In this document: positions 1 through 7,891 of the stretch, piece after piece
Position numbering within the stretch: the first letter of the stretch is position 1
Layout of the letters: every line of letters starts with the position of its first letter
From: JBEKCD01 sp050015055
Lineage (GTDB): Archaea; Thermoproteota; Bathyarchaeia; Bathyarchaeales; Bathycorpusculaceae
Length of the DNA stretch: 64,000 nt
Direction of reading: 5' to 3'
Assembly: GCA_050015055.1 (NCBI GenBank)
Contig: JBEKCD010000005.1
Coordinates: forward strand, 191,115 to 255,114
The notes under the pieces: model-generated
Told to the model about the DNA's origin: nothing
Databases searched by the model: none
What the model saw: the letters and a program-made list of their open reading frames with translations, nothing else
Position numbers and translations under genes: made by a program

Positions 1-83
1 ATGTCAACAATATGACATGGTTCGCCGTCGATTACCATGTATCCGCCGACTCTCAACTCGCCAACGTGAACTGGTTTGGTCAT
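1..83 (-). CDS. eif5A: Translation factor aIF5A, N-terminal fragment
   Basis: The minus strand from an ATG at 83 to the window edge encodes 27 residues beginning MTKPVHVGELRVGGYMVIDG, followed by EPCHIVD. This matches the start of archaeal initiation/elongation factor 5A (SH3-like domain I). aIF5A binds the ribosome near the E site, carries hypusine or deoxyhypusine on a lysine that lies outside this window, and relieves stalled peptide bond formation. A TATA-like box about 53 bases upstream supports the start. The rest of the gene lies beyond the left edge. Confidence 0.85.
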   Translation of the reverse strand, partial: MTKPVHVGELRVGGYMVIDGEPCHIVD

Positions 84-135
84 GTGCAAGCCAACCTGCA
101 ACTGACTACTACAAAGCCATTCTTAAGCTACACGC

Positions 136-150
136 ATATATAGATTTAGG
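136..150 (-). promoter_or_regulatory. TATA box for aIF5A
   Basis: On the minus strand the sequence reads as a purine-rich BRE-like stretch followed by CTATATATG, about 53 bases before the aIF5A ATG. It would give a leader of roughly 25-30 bases if transcription starts about 25 bases downstream. The assignment rests on position and composition only. Confidence 0.5.
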
Positions 151-245
151 CACTACTTTTCGATACTTTAGCGCGCGCTCTAAGGATAGATAGTCAAAAC
201 ACGTTGTCATAATGGAATATTAAAGACCCGGATGGTTGGTGGGAA

Positions 246-794
246 TTGCTCGGTGTTCCTGTTAGGAAGGAGAACAAACACAAATCGTGCCGATTCTGTA
301 AATGGTTGACAGATGGGGATGATTGGAAAAGAGGCGAGGGAAAGGAAAGGTGCTTGGAAATAACCGATAATGAGGATTTCGTTGCAGTTCTCGAAAAGTT
401 CCCCAGAATAGAGGGCGAGATTTTGATAATCTCAAAGAAATGCGGTGAAGAAGCATACGATGATTCTTCGGAAATCTCAAAATTCGGAGAGGACGAAAGA
501 GACAACTTCTGCAGAATAATTGGAGATACTACCGAGCTAATGAAAAGGAATCTGCACGCTGAAAAAGTGTATTTGTACAGCTTCTGCGAACATTGGGAAG
601 AGGAAGAAGTTCAGTACGTGGACAAATTAACATCAGAGCATCTACACATCCATTTGCTACCGCGGTATCGCGGAATGAGACACAGAGAACTTGCGGCAGA
701 GAAGATTTTCAGTATACCGAGCAAAGAATTGAGTAGTTCAATGCTCCACGCTGTCAAGTATGAGCTGCTAGGAAGAAAACCGAACAAAACATAA
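246..794 (+). CDS. HIT-family nucleotide hydrolase/transferase-like protein
   Basis: This 182-residue protein has the histidine-triad signature HLHIHLLPRY (His132, His134, His136), the active site of HIT-superfamily nucleoside-phosphate hydrolases and transferases. A CRFC pair at residues 15-18 resembles the N-terminal zinc site of many archaeal HIT proteins. The spacing is wider than in classical HINT proteins (about 110-140 residues), owing to charged insertions around residues 20-40 and 70-90, so the substrate cannot be assigned. The start is TTG with a GGTGGGA ribosome-binding site just upstream. It is monocistronic and faces an accessory region. Confidence 0.7.
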   Translation: MLGVPVRKENKHKSCRFCKWLTDGDDWKRGEGKERCLEITDNEDFVAVLEKFPRIEGEILIISKKCGEEAYDDSSEISKFGEDERDNFCRIIGDTTELMKRNLHAEKVYLYSFCEHWEEEEVQYVDKLTSEHLHIHLLPRYRGMRHRELAAEKIFSIPSKELSSSMLHAVKYELLGRKPNKT

Positions 795-963
795 CACGCT
801 TGAGTCAACTGTATGCATCAACACGCGTTTATGCGTGAGTGGCTTTGAGATTTGAGATCTCTGTCGCCTGTCCCTCGCGGATGACCGTATTCTATAAATT
901 CATATTCAATCTAACCTATTGACTCAGATTATCTGAGAGTCCTGATATTAGGAGTTAATAATA

Positions 964-1695
964 ATGGTTGGAGGTTACGCGGGAAATACATTTGTTGCTT
1001 TTCTCGACATTCTTGGCTTCAGAGACTTGGTAGAAGGCAACGTTTCTCTGGCAGCGCAGACCTTGGACAAATTCTATTCGACAATATATGAGGCTTGCTC
1101 AAATCCGATAAGCAGACGAATTCCTACTGACAGAATCAGCAGAAATAATCCGCCGGTTCAACCCGAATCAAATGCCATAGTCGCCTCCGATTGTGCCGTG
1201 ATTTTTTCAAGAAACACGGAAAGTGGTGAGAACATGAGCAACGACCTGAAATGCATGCTGGACTTCATTACAACAGTCAACAGCAACCTTGTCAAACCTG
1301 ATCCTGTACCATCTATTCTCACGATCTGCTCTATTGCCTACGGTTGGTTTGTTTACGAAGACAGGAAAGAGTCCAGTTACCTGAAAAAGAACTGCTTCCT
1401 TGGAACGCCTTACATGAACGCCTTCTCGGATAGCGAAAAAATGAAGAAAGAACTAGGCCTATGCAGATTATTGAAAAGCAATTTGCCCGAGAGAGCGCGC
1501 GCTAGCATTCTAACCCTGAATTCTCTGTTGGTTGAAGAAAATGGAAACTACTACTTCTATTGGATGCTAAGAAATCGCAGTTTGCTTAGTGCCTTCCTAG
1601 AACAATACAAAAGAGCAAGCGCGGTTGAAGGACCTTTGAAATATGAACGGATCAAAGAAGTCCTAGGCAGATACAACAGTTCCGTTCAGGAATAA
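964..1695 (+). CDS. Class III nucleotidyl cyclase-like domain protein
   Basis: The N-terminus reads VAFLDILGFRDLV, which resembles the first metal-binding strand of class III cyclases (consensus F-x-D-I-x-G-F), with Asp15 as the metal ligand. VASDCAVIFS around Asp76 resembles the second metal-site hairpin, and CSIAYGWFVYE near residue 134 resembles the central strand of this family. Related proteins are widespread in prokaryotic accessory regions and are usually left as cyclase-like hypotheticals. No sensor or membrane segment is present. Classical purine-specificity residues cannot be identified, so it may be a degenerate cyclase or a nucleotide-binding fold. ATG at 964 follows AGGAGT. Fold moderately supported, activity not. 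Confidence 0.6.
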   Translation: MVGGYAGNTFVAFLDILGFRDLVEGNVSLAAQTLDKFYSTIYEACSNPISRRIPTDRISRNNPPVQPESNAIVASDCAVIFSRNTESGENMSNDLKCMLDFITTVNSNLVKPDPVPSILTICSIAYGWFVYEDRKESSYLKKNCFLGTPYMNAFSDSEKMKKELGLCRLLKSNLPERARASILTLNSLLVEENGNYYFYWMLRNRSLLSAFLEQYKRASAVEGPLKYERIKEVLGRYNSSVQE

Positions 1696-2240
1696 GCGCG
1701 CGCTTTGTAATACATCTGAATCATCGAAACACGATCTGATGTCTCCCAAAATCAAAGTGTTGTGCGTTCAGAGTCCGCGCGGGCTATTCTTTATCACAAC
1801 TACCAAGCATGACCAAGCAAATAGAAAGCGCGTAACCACCGTGGTTAAGGACGGGTTGAATGCTTACTAGCCCATTTCTGATGCTTTTGAGCGAGACCTA
1901 ATTAGCGCGCGGAGCTTGTTAGTTCTGATAAACCTGAGCAAGCGATTGAATCAGGTGCTGTTCACAAGCAATAAAAAGTAGAATTTAATAACATACTATT
2001 GATGGAGATATGTGGAGAGGTGTTTTTGGTTTAGCGCGCGCCTGACTGTTAGGCAGCCGTCGGCCCGGCCCAGGAAATCGCCATAGTCGGTCAGAAATAG
2101 TTTTGTCGTTCTTGTCTTCATTCAGATCACCTGCGCGGGCTGGTCCCAGCATGGCCATTAAAAAACGTTGCTACTAAGAGATACTGTCACCTAATCTAGT
2201 TGCTTTGTGGACTTCCCAAAGAGCAGGAGGGGTGCTCCGT
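1696..2240. other. Gene-free region rich in GCGCGC palindromes
   Basis: No convincing reading frame is seen in these 545 bases between convergent genes. The stretch contains AAGCGCGCGCTT (1694-1705, a perfect 12-base palindrome), CCGCGCGGG (1775-1783), and further GCGCGC or GCGCGG cores near 1904, 2033 and 2133. Apart from these cores the sequence is unremarkable. Confidence 0.6.
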
Positions 2241-3218
2241 TCATATAGCTATCCTTAAAGAGTCGTCTGGTGGATAGCGTTCATGATAGACGTAAAATCC
2301 ACGTTTTCCTCGTCGCGTTAGAATCGCCTTATTACCTTTGGATAACTTTTCCAGTTCATTAGCAAGTCGAGCATCACCAGGATCGTAGCCTGCTTCTCGG
2401 AATTTCTTCTTCGTCTCACCAAAAGTCTTTCCTAATTTGAAGAACCCTTGCATGTAGATTTCGAAAATAACCTCTCTGGGTGGTTTCCGAACTTCCTCCT
2501 TTCCAAATATCAAAGCCACGTTTGTCCTAGTCAAACTATAGAAGAAGGATACATAACTGTTGAAATCACTAGTTAGGTCATTACCGAGCTCTATGAGAGT
2601 TTCAAGATACTTCACATACGCAGGCAGACATAGCCTTGCACTTAAATCCGCTTGAATGGGCTCTGGAGGTGGAACATCATGCGGCCCTGTATGCGTTCTA
2701 GTAAAATAAATGCTCTTCAACAAGCTGCACAATGTGTCAGCTTGATCAATCTTTTTGCCTTCTAACTCGCTTTGAAGTCTACCATTTCGGTGATTGAATT
2801 TGGGGTTCTTCGACAATTCTTCCCAGATGTTTGACGAGTTTATTCTGTCAACCTCTTGTAGCAAGTTTCTGACGATTCTTTCACAAAAAATTCCGCTCGA
2901 AGTCATAGCATTTCTCCAAGCCTCTCTTTCCATTTCAAGGAGTACGTGAATGTAGAAAAAGATCGGGCTTAGGAAGAAGTAAAGCATTCGAGCTTTGTGG
3001 TGGTCACCTTTGAGCAATGCTTGAGAATATGGGGCAACTGAAGCCTTGAGATTGCTTCGGCCTCCCATCATTTTGTCCCAATCATCAATTGTTTCATTTA
3101 TTTGGCTGCAAAGCTGCGTCTCGTCCATCTTTTTTCCGCAAGAATATGCATAGAGTTCTTCGAGCGAATCGTAGTGCTGCTTTTCTTTTCCTATAAGGTT
3201 GGGAAGCTCAATAGACAT
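2241..3218 (-). CDS. HEPN-like protein with C-terminal winged helix (cassette gene 3)
   Basis: This 325-residue protein is not a family I can name. Residues 100-130 form an amphipathic helix (FCERIVRNLL). Residues 172-180 read FTRTHTGPH, giving R174-x5-H180, the spacing of the R-x4-6-H catalytic motif of HEPN ribonucleases, followed by a proline-rich DVPPPEP segment. Residues 255-312 (FFKLGKTFGETKKKFREAGY, then a helix and a hairpin ending GFYVY) look like a winged helix. The start follows the stop of the upstream gene by two bases, so it is the last gene of a tight three-gene operon. RNase activity is inference from one motif. Confidence 0.6.
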   Translation of the reverse strand: MSIELPNLIGKEKQHYDSLEELYAYSCGKKMDETQLCSQINETIDDWDKMMGGRSNLKASVAPYSQALLKGDHHKARMLYFFLSPIFFYIHVLLEMEREAWRNAMTSSGIFCERIVRNLLQEVDRINSSNIWEELSKNPKFNHRNGRLQSELEGKKIDQADTLCSLLKSIYFTRTHTGPHDVPPPEPIQADLSARLCLPAYVKYLETLIELGNDLTSDFNSYVSFFYSLTRTNVALIFGKEEVRKPPREVIFEIYMQGFFKLGKTFGETKKKFREAGYDPGDARLANELEKLSKGNKAILTRRGKRGFYVYHERYPPDDSLRIAI

Positions 3219-3220
3219 TC

Positions 3221-3634
3221 TTACTCAGTCCAAAACACCCATTCTTTTCCTTCTTTTGTTCCTTTGAGAGTCTTGTCAAGTCTTCGTCTCAAGGAATTCA
3301 GAACTGTCACTTCTTTACCACTCGTCGGCAGTCCCTTTTCCATGAAAGTTTTCATCACATCGGAGACTTTTCTCTTGTTTGGTAGTTTGAAATAATCTCC
3401 TTTGATTAATTCATCGATTTTAGGCGAGAACAATTCTTTTCTCGCTCCGCCACGTTTTTCCTCTAGGCCCGTTTCCTTCTCATCTGACTGCTTTTCCTCA
3501 GTATCCTCAGGACGCAAAGACTTCAACCATTCAAAAGCCTCTCTGAATCGTTCATCGACTTCTTTCGATCGGCCTTCATATTCTATTTCTACTTCTCCTT
3601 TCTTGATTCTGAACCGAGATTTCTCTACTGATAT
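3221..3634 (-). CDS. Small winged-helix protein with start-site anomaly (cassette gene 2)
   Basis: The C-terminal half reads YFKLPNKRKVSDVMKTFMEK and ends GKEWVFWTE, resembling the winged-helix end of the downstream protein. The coding frame continues upstream of the first usable start (TTG at 3526) for 36 convincing codons that include FRIKKGEVEIEYEG and REAFEWLKS, back to a TGA at 3635-3637. There the DNA reads ATGA followed by ATATCA. An ATG lies one base out of frame, so removal of one A would give a start of MISVEKSRF. Either an ATA start, an assembly error or a one-base disruption is possible. The charged middle region is probably a linker. Confidence 0.55.
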   Translation of the reverse strand: MSVEKSRFRIKKGEVEIEYEGRSKEVDERFREAFEWLKSLRPEDTEEKQSDEKETGLEEKRGGARKELFSPKIDELIKGDYFKLPNKRKVSDVMKTFMEKGLPTSGKEVTVLNSLRRRLDKTLKGTKEGKEWVFWTE

Positions 3635-3662
3635 TCATGACACCTTACAATGTTAGTGAGTA

Positions 3663-4229
3663 TTAGGTCCCGCCAGTACTAAGCTCATGAATCATGTGAA
3701 AAGTCTCGCGCTCTGCAGCATCGACCAGCTTGTATTCACTTGCCTTCTTTCTTCCTCTTTGTCTGAAAATATCTGCGTGTTTCTTGAGATTGGCGCCCAA
3801 ATTGTCAAGTGAACCTACACCATGTTCTGCTAGGATTTGATTCAGGCTTATCCATTCTTTTCCGTATGCTTCATGATATGCAGCCAACAAGTATCTGGAA
3901 ACCAAAACCTGCTTTTCGGCATGACTTCCTTGAAGAGGAACAGTAAAAAGTGGTCCATCCTCCTGAAAGTCAAAGATGTTCTCTATCTGGTCCACGGATA
4001 GTGCGCATTTGGCTGCGAACTCTTCGATTCTAGCTTCCAAATTTGCAGTTCCGCTTTCCCCGCTCGCCGTCTCTATTGTCTTTGTTTTTTGTTCGGCAAA
4101 GGGTGCCCAAAGCTTCGATAATACAATTTCAAAGGCCTTTAGACGGTACGGTTCTTCGATTTCCTTGGCGATATTTATTGCCCGCCGAATTATAGCTTTT
4201 ATTCTTTCATCATCATAATCCAAGGCCAT
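3663..4229 (-). CDS. Conserved-looking protein with C-terminal winged helix (cassette gene 1)
   Basis: The first gene of the minus-strand cassette encodes 188 residues. Residues 1-45 are helical and charged (DDERIKAIIRRAINIAKEIE). Residues 45-65 are a Ser/Thr/Glu-rich linker. Residues 105-170 form a predicted winged helix with KEWISLNQILAEHGVGSLDN, a second helix, and RGRKKASEYKLV as the wing. It has no transmembrane segment and no enzymatic motif that I recognise. A TATA box lies about 30 bases upstream of the ATG, so the message is nearly leaderless. The gap to the next gene is about 30 bases. The shared domain architecture suggests a three-protein complex or regulator set. Confidence 0.6.
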   Translation of the reverse strand: MALDYDDERIKAIIRRAINIAKEIEEPYRLKAFEIVLSKLWAPFAEQKTKTIETASGESGTANLEARIEEFAAKCALSVDQIENIFDFQEDGPLFTVPLQGSHAEKQVLVSRYLLAAYHEAYGKEWISLNQILAEHGVGSLDNLGANLKKHADIFRQRGRKKASEYKLVDAAERETFHMIHELSTGGT

Positions 4230-4257
4230 CTTAGTTCGAAGCTAGGTTTATGGGTTT

Positions 4258-4268
4258 AGCCTTATAAA
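4258..4268 (-). promoter_or_regulatory. TATA box for the three-gene cassette
   Basis: The minus strand reads TTTATAAGG about 30 bases before the ATG of the first cassette gene, the usual archaeal TATA-to-start distance for a leaderless or near-leaderless message. Confidence 0.5.
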
Positions 4269-4483
4269 TTACATGGTTCGACAAACTAATGCTTTCACCC
4301 CTTGTTTCTTAGATTAGAGGTGAGAGCTCCAATCGCAAACGTTTACAAGCAAGTCTGGAAGGCGCCAAGCCCAGATACAGCTCAAAAATGAACCTCAACG
4401 ATAGAAGAAAGCGCGGATCGCCGACTGATGCTTAAATAGCCGTTTGCATGGAGACCCGCGCTCAAAAAGCAGGAGGGATCTAG

Positions 4484-4759
4484 TTGGAAAGTGAAAAAGC
4501 CTTAACCGATGACTCGCAACAACAGGCGAACGACAAGAAGAAGGGCAAGATTGCCAAATCTACTCGCTGCATGAGAAAAGGCTTTCGGCAAAAGAGGGTC
4601 GCTTCAAAAATGAACCTAAGCGAAAGACTTGTCAGGGCCTACATCTGGAGAATGAAAAATCCTGAGAAGTACAAAGCGTTGCTGAGCGAGTATCTTGCAA
4701 AGAGGAGACAGAAACAGGAGAATCAGGAAATCAAGAATGTGCTGAAGAAACAGGCTTAG
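4484..4759 (+). CDS. Small basic helical protein, unknown function
   Basis: This 91-residue protein is strongly basic, with lysine/arginine clusters such as MRKGFRQKRVASKM and a helical C-terminus rich in Lys, Glu and Gln. NLSERLVRAYIWRMKNPEKY near residues 44-64 could be a helix-turn-helix element. The start is TTG, supported by an AGGAGGGA ribosome-binding site about seven bases upstream. It is divergent from the winged-helix cassette and shares its upstream region. Nucleic-acid binding is a guess from charge only. I do not recognise a family. Confidence 0.55.
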   Translation: MESEKALTDDSQQQANDKKKGKIAKSTRCMRKGFRQKRVASKMNLSERLVRAYIWRMKNPEKYKALLSEYLAKRRQKQENQEIKNVLKKQA

Positions 4760-4992
4760 AAGCTGGGAGGAAGCGCGCGCGCTTGATGTTTTGGGGAGTC
4801 AGATTCTTTTTTGGGGTCAGATACGCAATCCAAGCAATGATATATTGCGCATATTTCCTTCCGAATGTTCCATCGTCAGAGGCGTCATAATCTGCGTGAA
4901 TCTCCTGTGCACTTTTGCTAATGAACGAGCTGAACACTTCGAAAAGCCTTTTATATTATAGGTTAAGGTGTCGGTAGTAGGTTGAAGGTGGA

Positions 4993-5838
4993 ATGCCCGT
5001 GTTCAAAAGCGTAGGCTTGGTCGTGCGTTTCGACCGAAAGAACGCCCTTAAACTCGCCGACGACCTAGCCGAGCATCTGAAAGCAAACGGATTGGCAGTT
5101 TACGCGGAAGACACATTAGCTGGAAAGATGAACAGCGCAATGGAAGCTATTCCGATAGAAAAGATGAAAACCGATTTCATAATCACCGTTGGCGGCGACG
5201 GAACAATTCTCAGAACGTGCCTCTCGATTCCGAAGCCGGAGCCGCCTATACTTGCAATAAACATGGGTGTTCGAGGCTTTCTCACGGAAGTTGATCCCAA
5301 ACAGGCTCTTTCCGCCGTGGACAAGTGTTTGGCCGGCGAATTCAAGATTGAAAAGTGCATGAAACTCGCTGTAACTGCAGACGGCGCAAAGTTTCCAGAC
5401 GCTTTGAATGAAGTTGTCATCTCAGCCGATGAACCCGCAAAACTGCTTTACACACGTGTCCTGAGAAACGAACATCCAATCATAAACTGTCAATCAGACG
5501 GGCTGATGGTGGCCACACAGACCGGCTCCACCGGATATTCTCTCTCAGCCGGAGGACCCGTGCTGGATCCTGGCGTGGACGCGTTTGTCCTGACGCCCAT
5601 TTGTCCATTAAGCGTTTTTCACCCGATTGTTTTTCCAGCGGACTCAGTCCTTACAATCGAAGTCAACAAGCCTAGGAACATTCACATACTCATCGATGGA
5701 CACAGCCGCCAGCTAGTAAGCTACAGACAACCGGGTTTAACCGTCACACGTTCCAAGAACGAGACATCTTTCATACGATTTAGAGAGAACTTCTACCACA
5801 GATTGAGGAGCAGGCTGCTCTTCCGAGGGATGAAGTGA
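4993..5838 (+). CDS. nadK: NAD kinase
   Basis: This 281-residue protein has the NAD kinase hallmarks: VGGDGTILRT for the GGDG nucleotide-binding motif, NMGVRGFLTEVD, an NE-containing segment (DALNEVVIS) and the glycine-rich TGSTGYSLSAGGPV. It phosphorylates NAD to NADP using ATP or polyphosphate in the cytoplasm and is the cell's route to NADP. Length and motif order are normal for archaeal enzymes. The final bases (ATGAAGTGA) overlap the GTG start of nob1 by four bases, which implies translational coupling. Confidence 0.93.
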   Translation: MPVFKSVGLVVRFDRKNALKLADDLAEHLKANGLAVYAEDTLAGKMNSAMEAIPIEKMKTDFIITVGGDGTILRTCLSIPKPEPPILAINMGVRGFLTEVDPKQALSAVDKCLAGEFKIEKCMKLAVTADGAKFPDALNEVVISADEPAKLLYTRVLRNEHPIINCQSDGLMVATQTGSTGYSLSAGGPVLDPGVDAFVLTPICPLSVFHPIVFPADSVLTIEVNKPRNIHILIDGHSRQLVSYRQPGLTVTRSKNETSFIRFRENFYHRLRSRLLFRGMK

Positions 5839-6383
5839 AAAGCCCCTCGGACAAAACAGGCAAAAGAGCAATAGTCATAGACACGTCCGCACTCATTGCC
5901 GGTTTTGACCCGTTCTCAATCAACGAAGAACAGTACACTCCCCCAAAAGTCAGAGAAGAGATAACAGAAGATACCATGTCCGGGGTCAGATTCAAAACCG
6001 CCATGGAAAACGGAAAAGTCATAGTAAAAAATCCACAAAAAACCTTCTTAGAGAAGACTAAAGGCTTCGCCTCAGCTGTAGGAGACTCCTTTTTCCTTTC
6101 AGAAACAGACCTTCAAGTCTTGGCACTGGCTCTAGAACTCAAGACAGACGGCTATACTCCGCTGATTGCCACAGACGATTATTCGATACAGAACGTTGCA
6201 AGCGAAATGAACATCGAATTTGCCGCCTTAACCACCTTTGGAATTCGTCGCCGACTACAATGGATACGATACTGCCCAGCCTGCCACAAAAAATATCCAG
6301 CAAACTACGAGTCACAGAAATGCGAAGTCTGCGCAACAAAATTGAAGAGAAAACCGTTGAAAAAGAACGGTTTGAACCATTAA
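5835..6383 (+). CDS. nob1: Ribosome maturation endonuclease Nob1 (PIN plus zinc ribbon)
   Basis: Residues 11-130 form a PIN domain (AIVIDTSALIAGFDP, acidic residues in ETDLQVLALA, and IATDDYSIQN). Residues 143-172 are a zinc ribbon with CPACHKKYP and CEVCATKL. This is the archaeal Nob1 architecture; the enzyme cleaves the 3' end of pre-16S rRNA in small-subunit maturation. The GTG start overlaps the nadK stop (GTGA), and the length of 182 residues is normal. A basic tail after the ribbon probably contacts rRNA. Confidence 0.88.
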   Translation: MKSPSDKTGKRAIVIDTSALIAGFDPFSINEEQYTPPKVREEITEDTMSGVRFKTAMENGKVIVKNPQKTFLEKTKGFASAVGDSFFLSETDLQVLALALELKTDGYTPLIATDDYSIQNVASEMNIEFAALTTFGIRRRLQWIRYCPACHKKYPANYESQKCEVCATKLKRKPLKKNGLNH

Positions 6384-6443
6384 AAAACACAAAACTATAA
6401 AGCAAAAGCCAGAGTCTTACAAACTAAACAGTGAGGCGAACTC

Positions 6444-7019
6444 ATGAGCTCATTCGAGAAGAAGACAATCTATTTCGACAAAGCAGGAGAACAGAACACT
6501 GACATCCTGTTGAAATTTACAAAAGAGTACGTGGAAAAAGAAGACATAAGAGACATCATTGTTGCCTCAACAACCGGTAAGACAGGAACAAGAGCGGCCA
6601 ATACGTTTAAAGGCCGAAATGTTGTCGTCGTCACACACAACTTTGGCTTCCAAGAACCTGGAAAGAACGAATTGCAAGAAGAACACAAGAAACAGATACT
6701 AGCTGAAGGCGCAAAAATATTCACAGGCGTCCATGCGCTAAGCAGCGCCGAACGCGCGGTGCGCAAGGACTTTGGCACAATCCAACCTTTGGAGCTAATG
6801 GCCAACGTTCTCAGACGCTTGGGAGAAGGAACCAAAGTGTGCATCGAAATCACCATGATGGCCGCAGACGCTGGCCTGATCCCAGCTGACAAAGACGTTG
6901 TCGCAATCGCCGGCACGGGAAGAGGAGCAGACACCGCACTTCGCATACACCCCGCAAACGCCTCCAGATTCTTCGACATGAAAATAAGGGAAATAATAGC
7001 AAAGCCCGCCGACTTCTAG
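6444..7019 (+). CDS. Pyruvate kinase C-domain-like protein
   Basis: The 191-residue protein resembles the stand-alone archaeal family related to the C-terminal (alpha/beta) domain of pyruvate kinase. It has IIVASTTGKTGTRAANTF, a VVVTHNFGFQEPG segment, and a C-terminal IAGTGRGADTALRIHPAN with FFDMKIREIIAKP. No catalytic TIM barrel is present, so it is not a pyruvate kinase; a small-molecule-sensing or uncharacterised enzymatic role is possible. ATG at 6444 is preceded by a GAGGCGA ribosome-binding site. It lies just downstream of nob1 and may be co-transcribed. Confidence 0.75.
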   Translation: MSSFEKKTIYFDKAGEQNTDILLKFTKEYVEKEDIRDIIVASTTGKTGTRAANTFKGRNVVVVTHNFGFQEPGKNELQEEHKKQILAEGAKIFTGVHALSSAERAVRKDFGTIQPLELMANVLRRLGEGTKVCIEITMMAADAGLIPADKDVVAIAGTGRGADTALRIHPANASRFFDMKIREIIAKPADF

Positions 7020-7051
7020 GAAACACGCGCGCAGAGGCTGAAGAAAACGTC

Positions 7052-7891
7052 ATGAAGGACGTTGACAGGCAAGTCGACAAAGTTGTCAAAGATTGGTACG
7101 CAAGTAACGCCCGCCATGAATGGCGCCGTCTGCAGCAGGATCCATACCACCAGATAGAGTTCACGGTAACCACGCATTTCCTTGAAAAATACTTGCCAAA
7201 ACGCGGTACAATCTTGGACGCAGGCGGAGGACCGGGCAGATATTCTATTGAATTAGCGAGGCAGGGTTACAGCATCGTTCTCCTGGATCTTGTTCCAGAA
7301 ATGCTGGAAATAGCAAGAAGGAAAATGAAACGGGCAGGACTCTTGCGAAAAGCCAGACAGTTCGCACAGGGCTCCGTGGAGGATCTGTCAGCATTTTCCG
7401 ACGGATCTTTTGACGCAGTGTTATGTTTAGGTGGACCCTTGAACCATCTGCTCGAAGCTAAGCGAATGGAAAAGGCCGCAGAAGAGCTTATACGTGTCGC
7501 AAAGAAGAAGGCTCCGATTTTTGTTTCAGTCATAAGCCGCATTGGACTACTGAAAACCATTCTGGTGAATTTTCCGCAAGAGATGCAATATGCGAAGCAT
7601 CACTGGGAAGTCGGCGATTACATCCCAGGTTTGCATGGAAAGGGCTTCACAGCAGCGCACTGGTTTTTGCCTGAAGAGTTGCGTGAACTTTTCGAACAGC
7701 GAGGCGTAGACGTTCTAGAGATGGCGGGTTTAGAAGGGCTCTCATCTCATCAAGAAAAGGAAACCAACAGACTTTACAAAGATCAGGAAAAGTGGAGGAT
7801 GTGGGCTAGCATATTGCTTGACACCTGCACACACCCGTCAGTCGTGGGAAGCGCTGAACACTTCCTCCTCGTCGGCAAGAAACAAGGTTAG
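7052..7891 (+). CDS. Class I SAM-dependent methyltransferase
   Basis: Motif I is TILDAGGGPGRYSIELARQG (residues 52-71), followed by acidic motif II in IVLLDLVPEMLEIA and motif IV in FDAVLCLGGPLNHL. This is a Rossmann-fold methyltransferase of about 279 residues with no membrane segment. An N-terminal basic/helical cap (residues 1-50) precedes the fold. The substrate cannot be inferred; close relatives are annotated generically. It ends four bases inside the convergent GNAT gene. Confidence 0.85.
   Translation: MKDVDRQVDKVVKDWYASNARHEWRRLQQDPYHQIEFTVTTHFLEKYLPKRGTILDAGGGPGRYSIELARQGYSIVLLDLVPEMLEIARRKMKRAGLLRKARQFAQGSVEDLSAFSDGSFDAVLCLGGPLNHLLEAKRMEKAAEELIRVAKKKAPIFVSVISRIGLLKTILVNFPQEMQYAKHHWEVGDYIPGLHGKGFTAAHWFLPEELRELFEQRGVDVLEMAGLEGLSSHQEKETNRLYKDQEKWRMWASILLDTCTHPSVVGSAEHFLLVGKKQG

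Noticed and set aside
4731..4937. A 68-codon minus-strand frame containing SKSAQEIHADYD
   Set aside because: It overlaps the end of the small basic protein gene, crosses a GCGCGC tract and has no ribosome-binding site or recognisable family.
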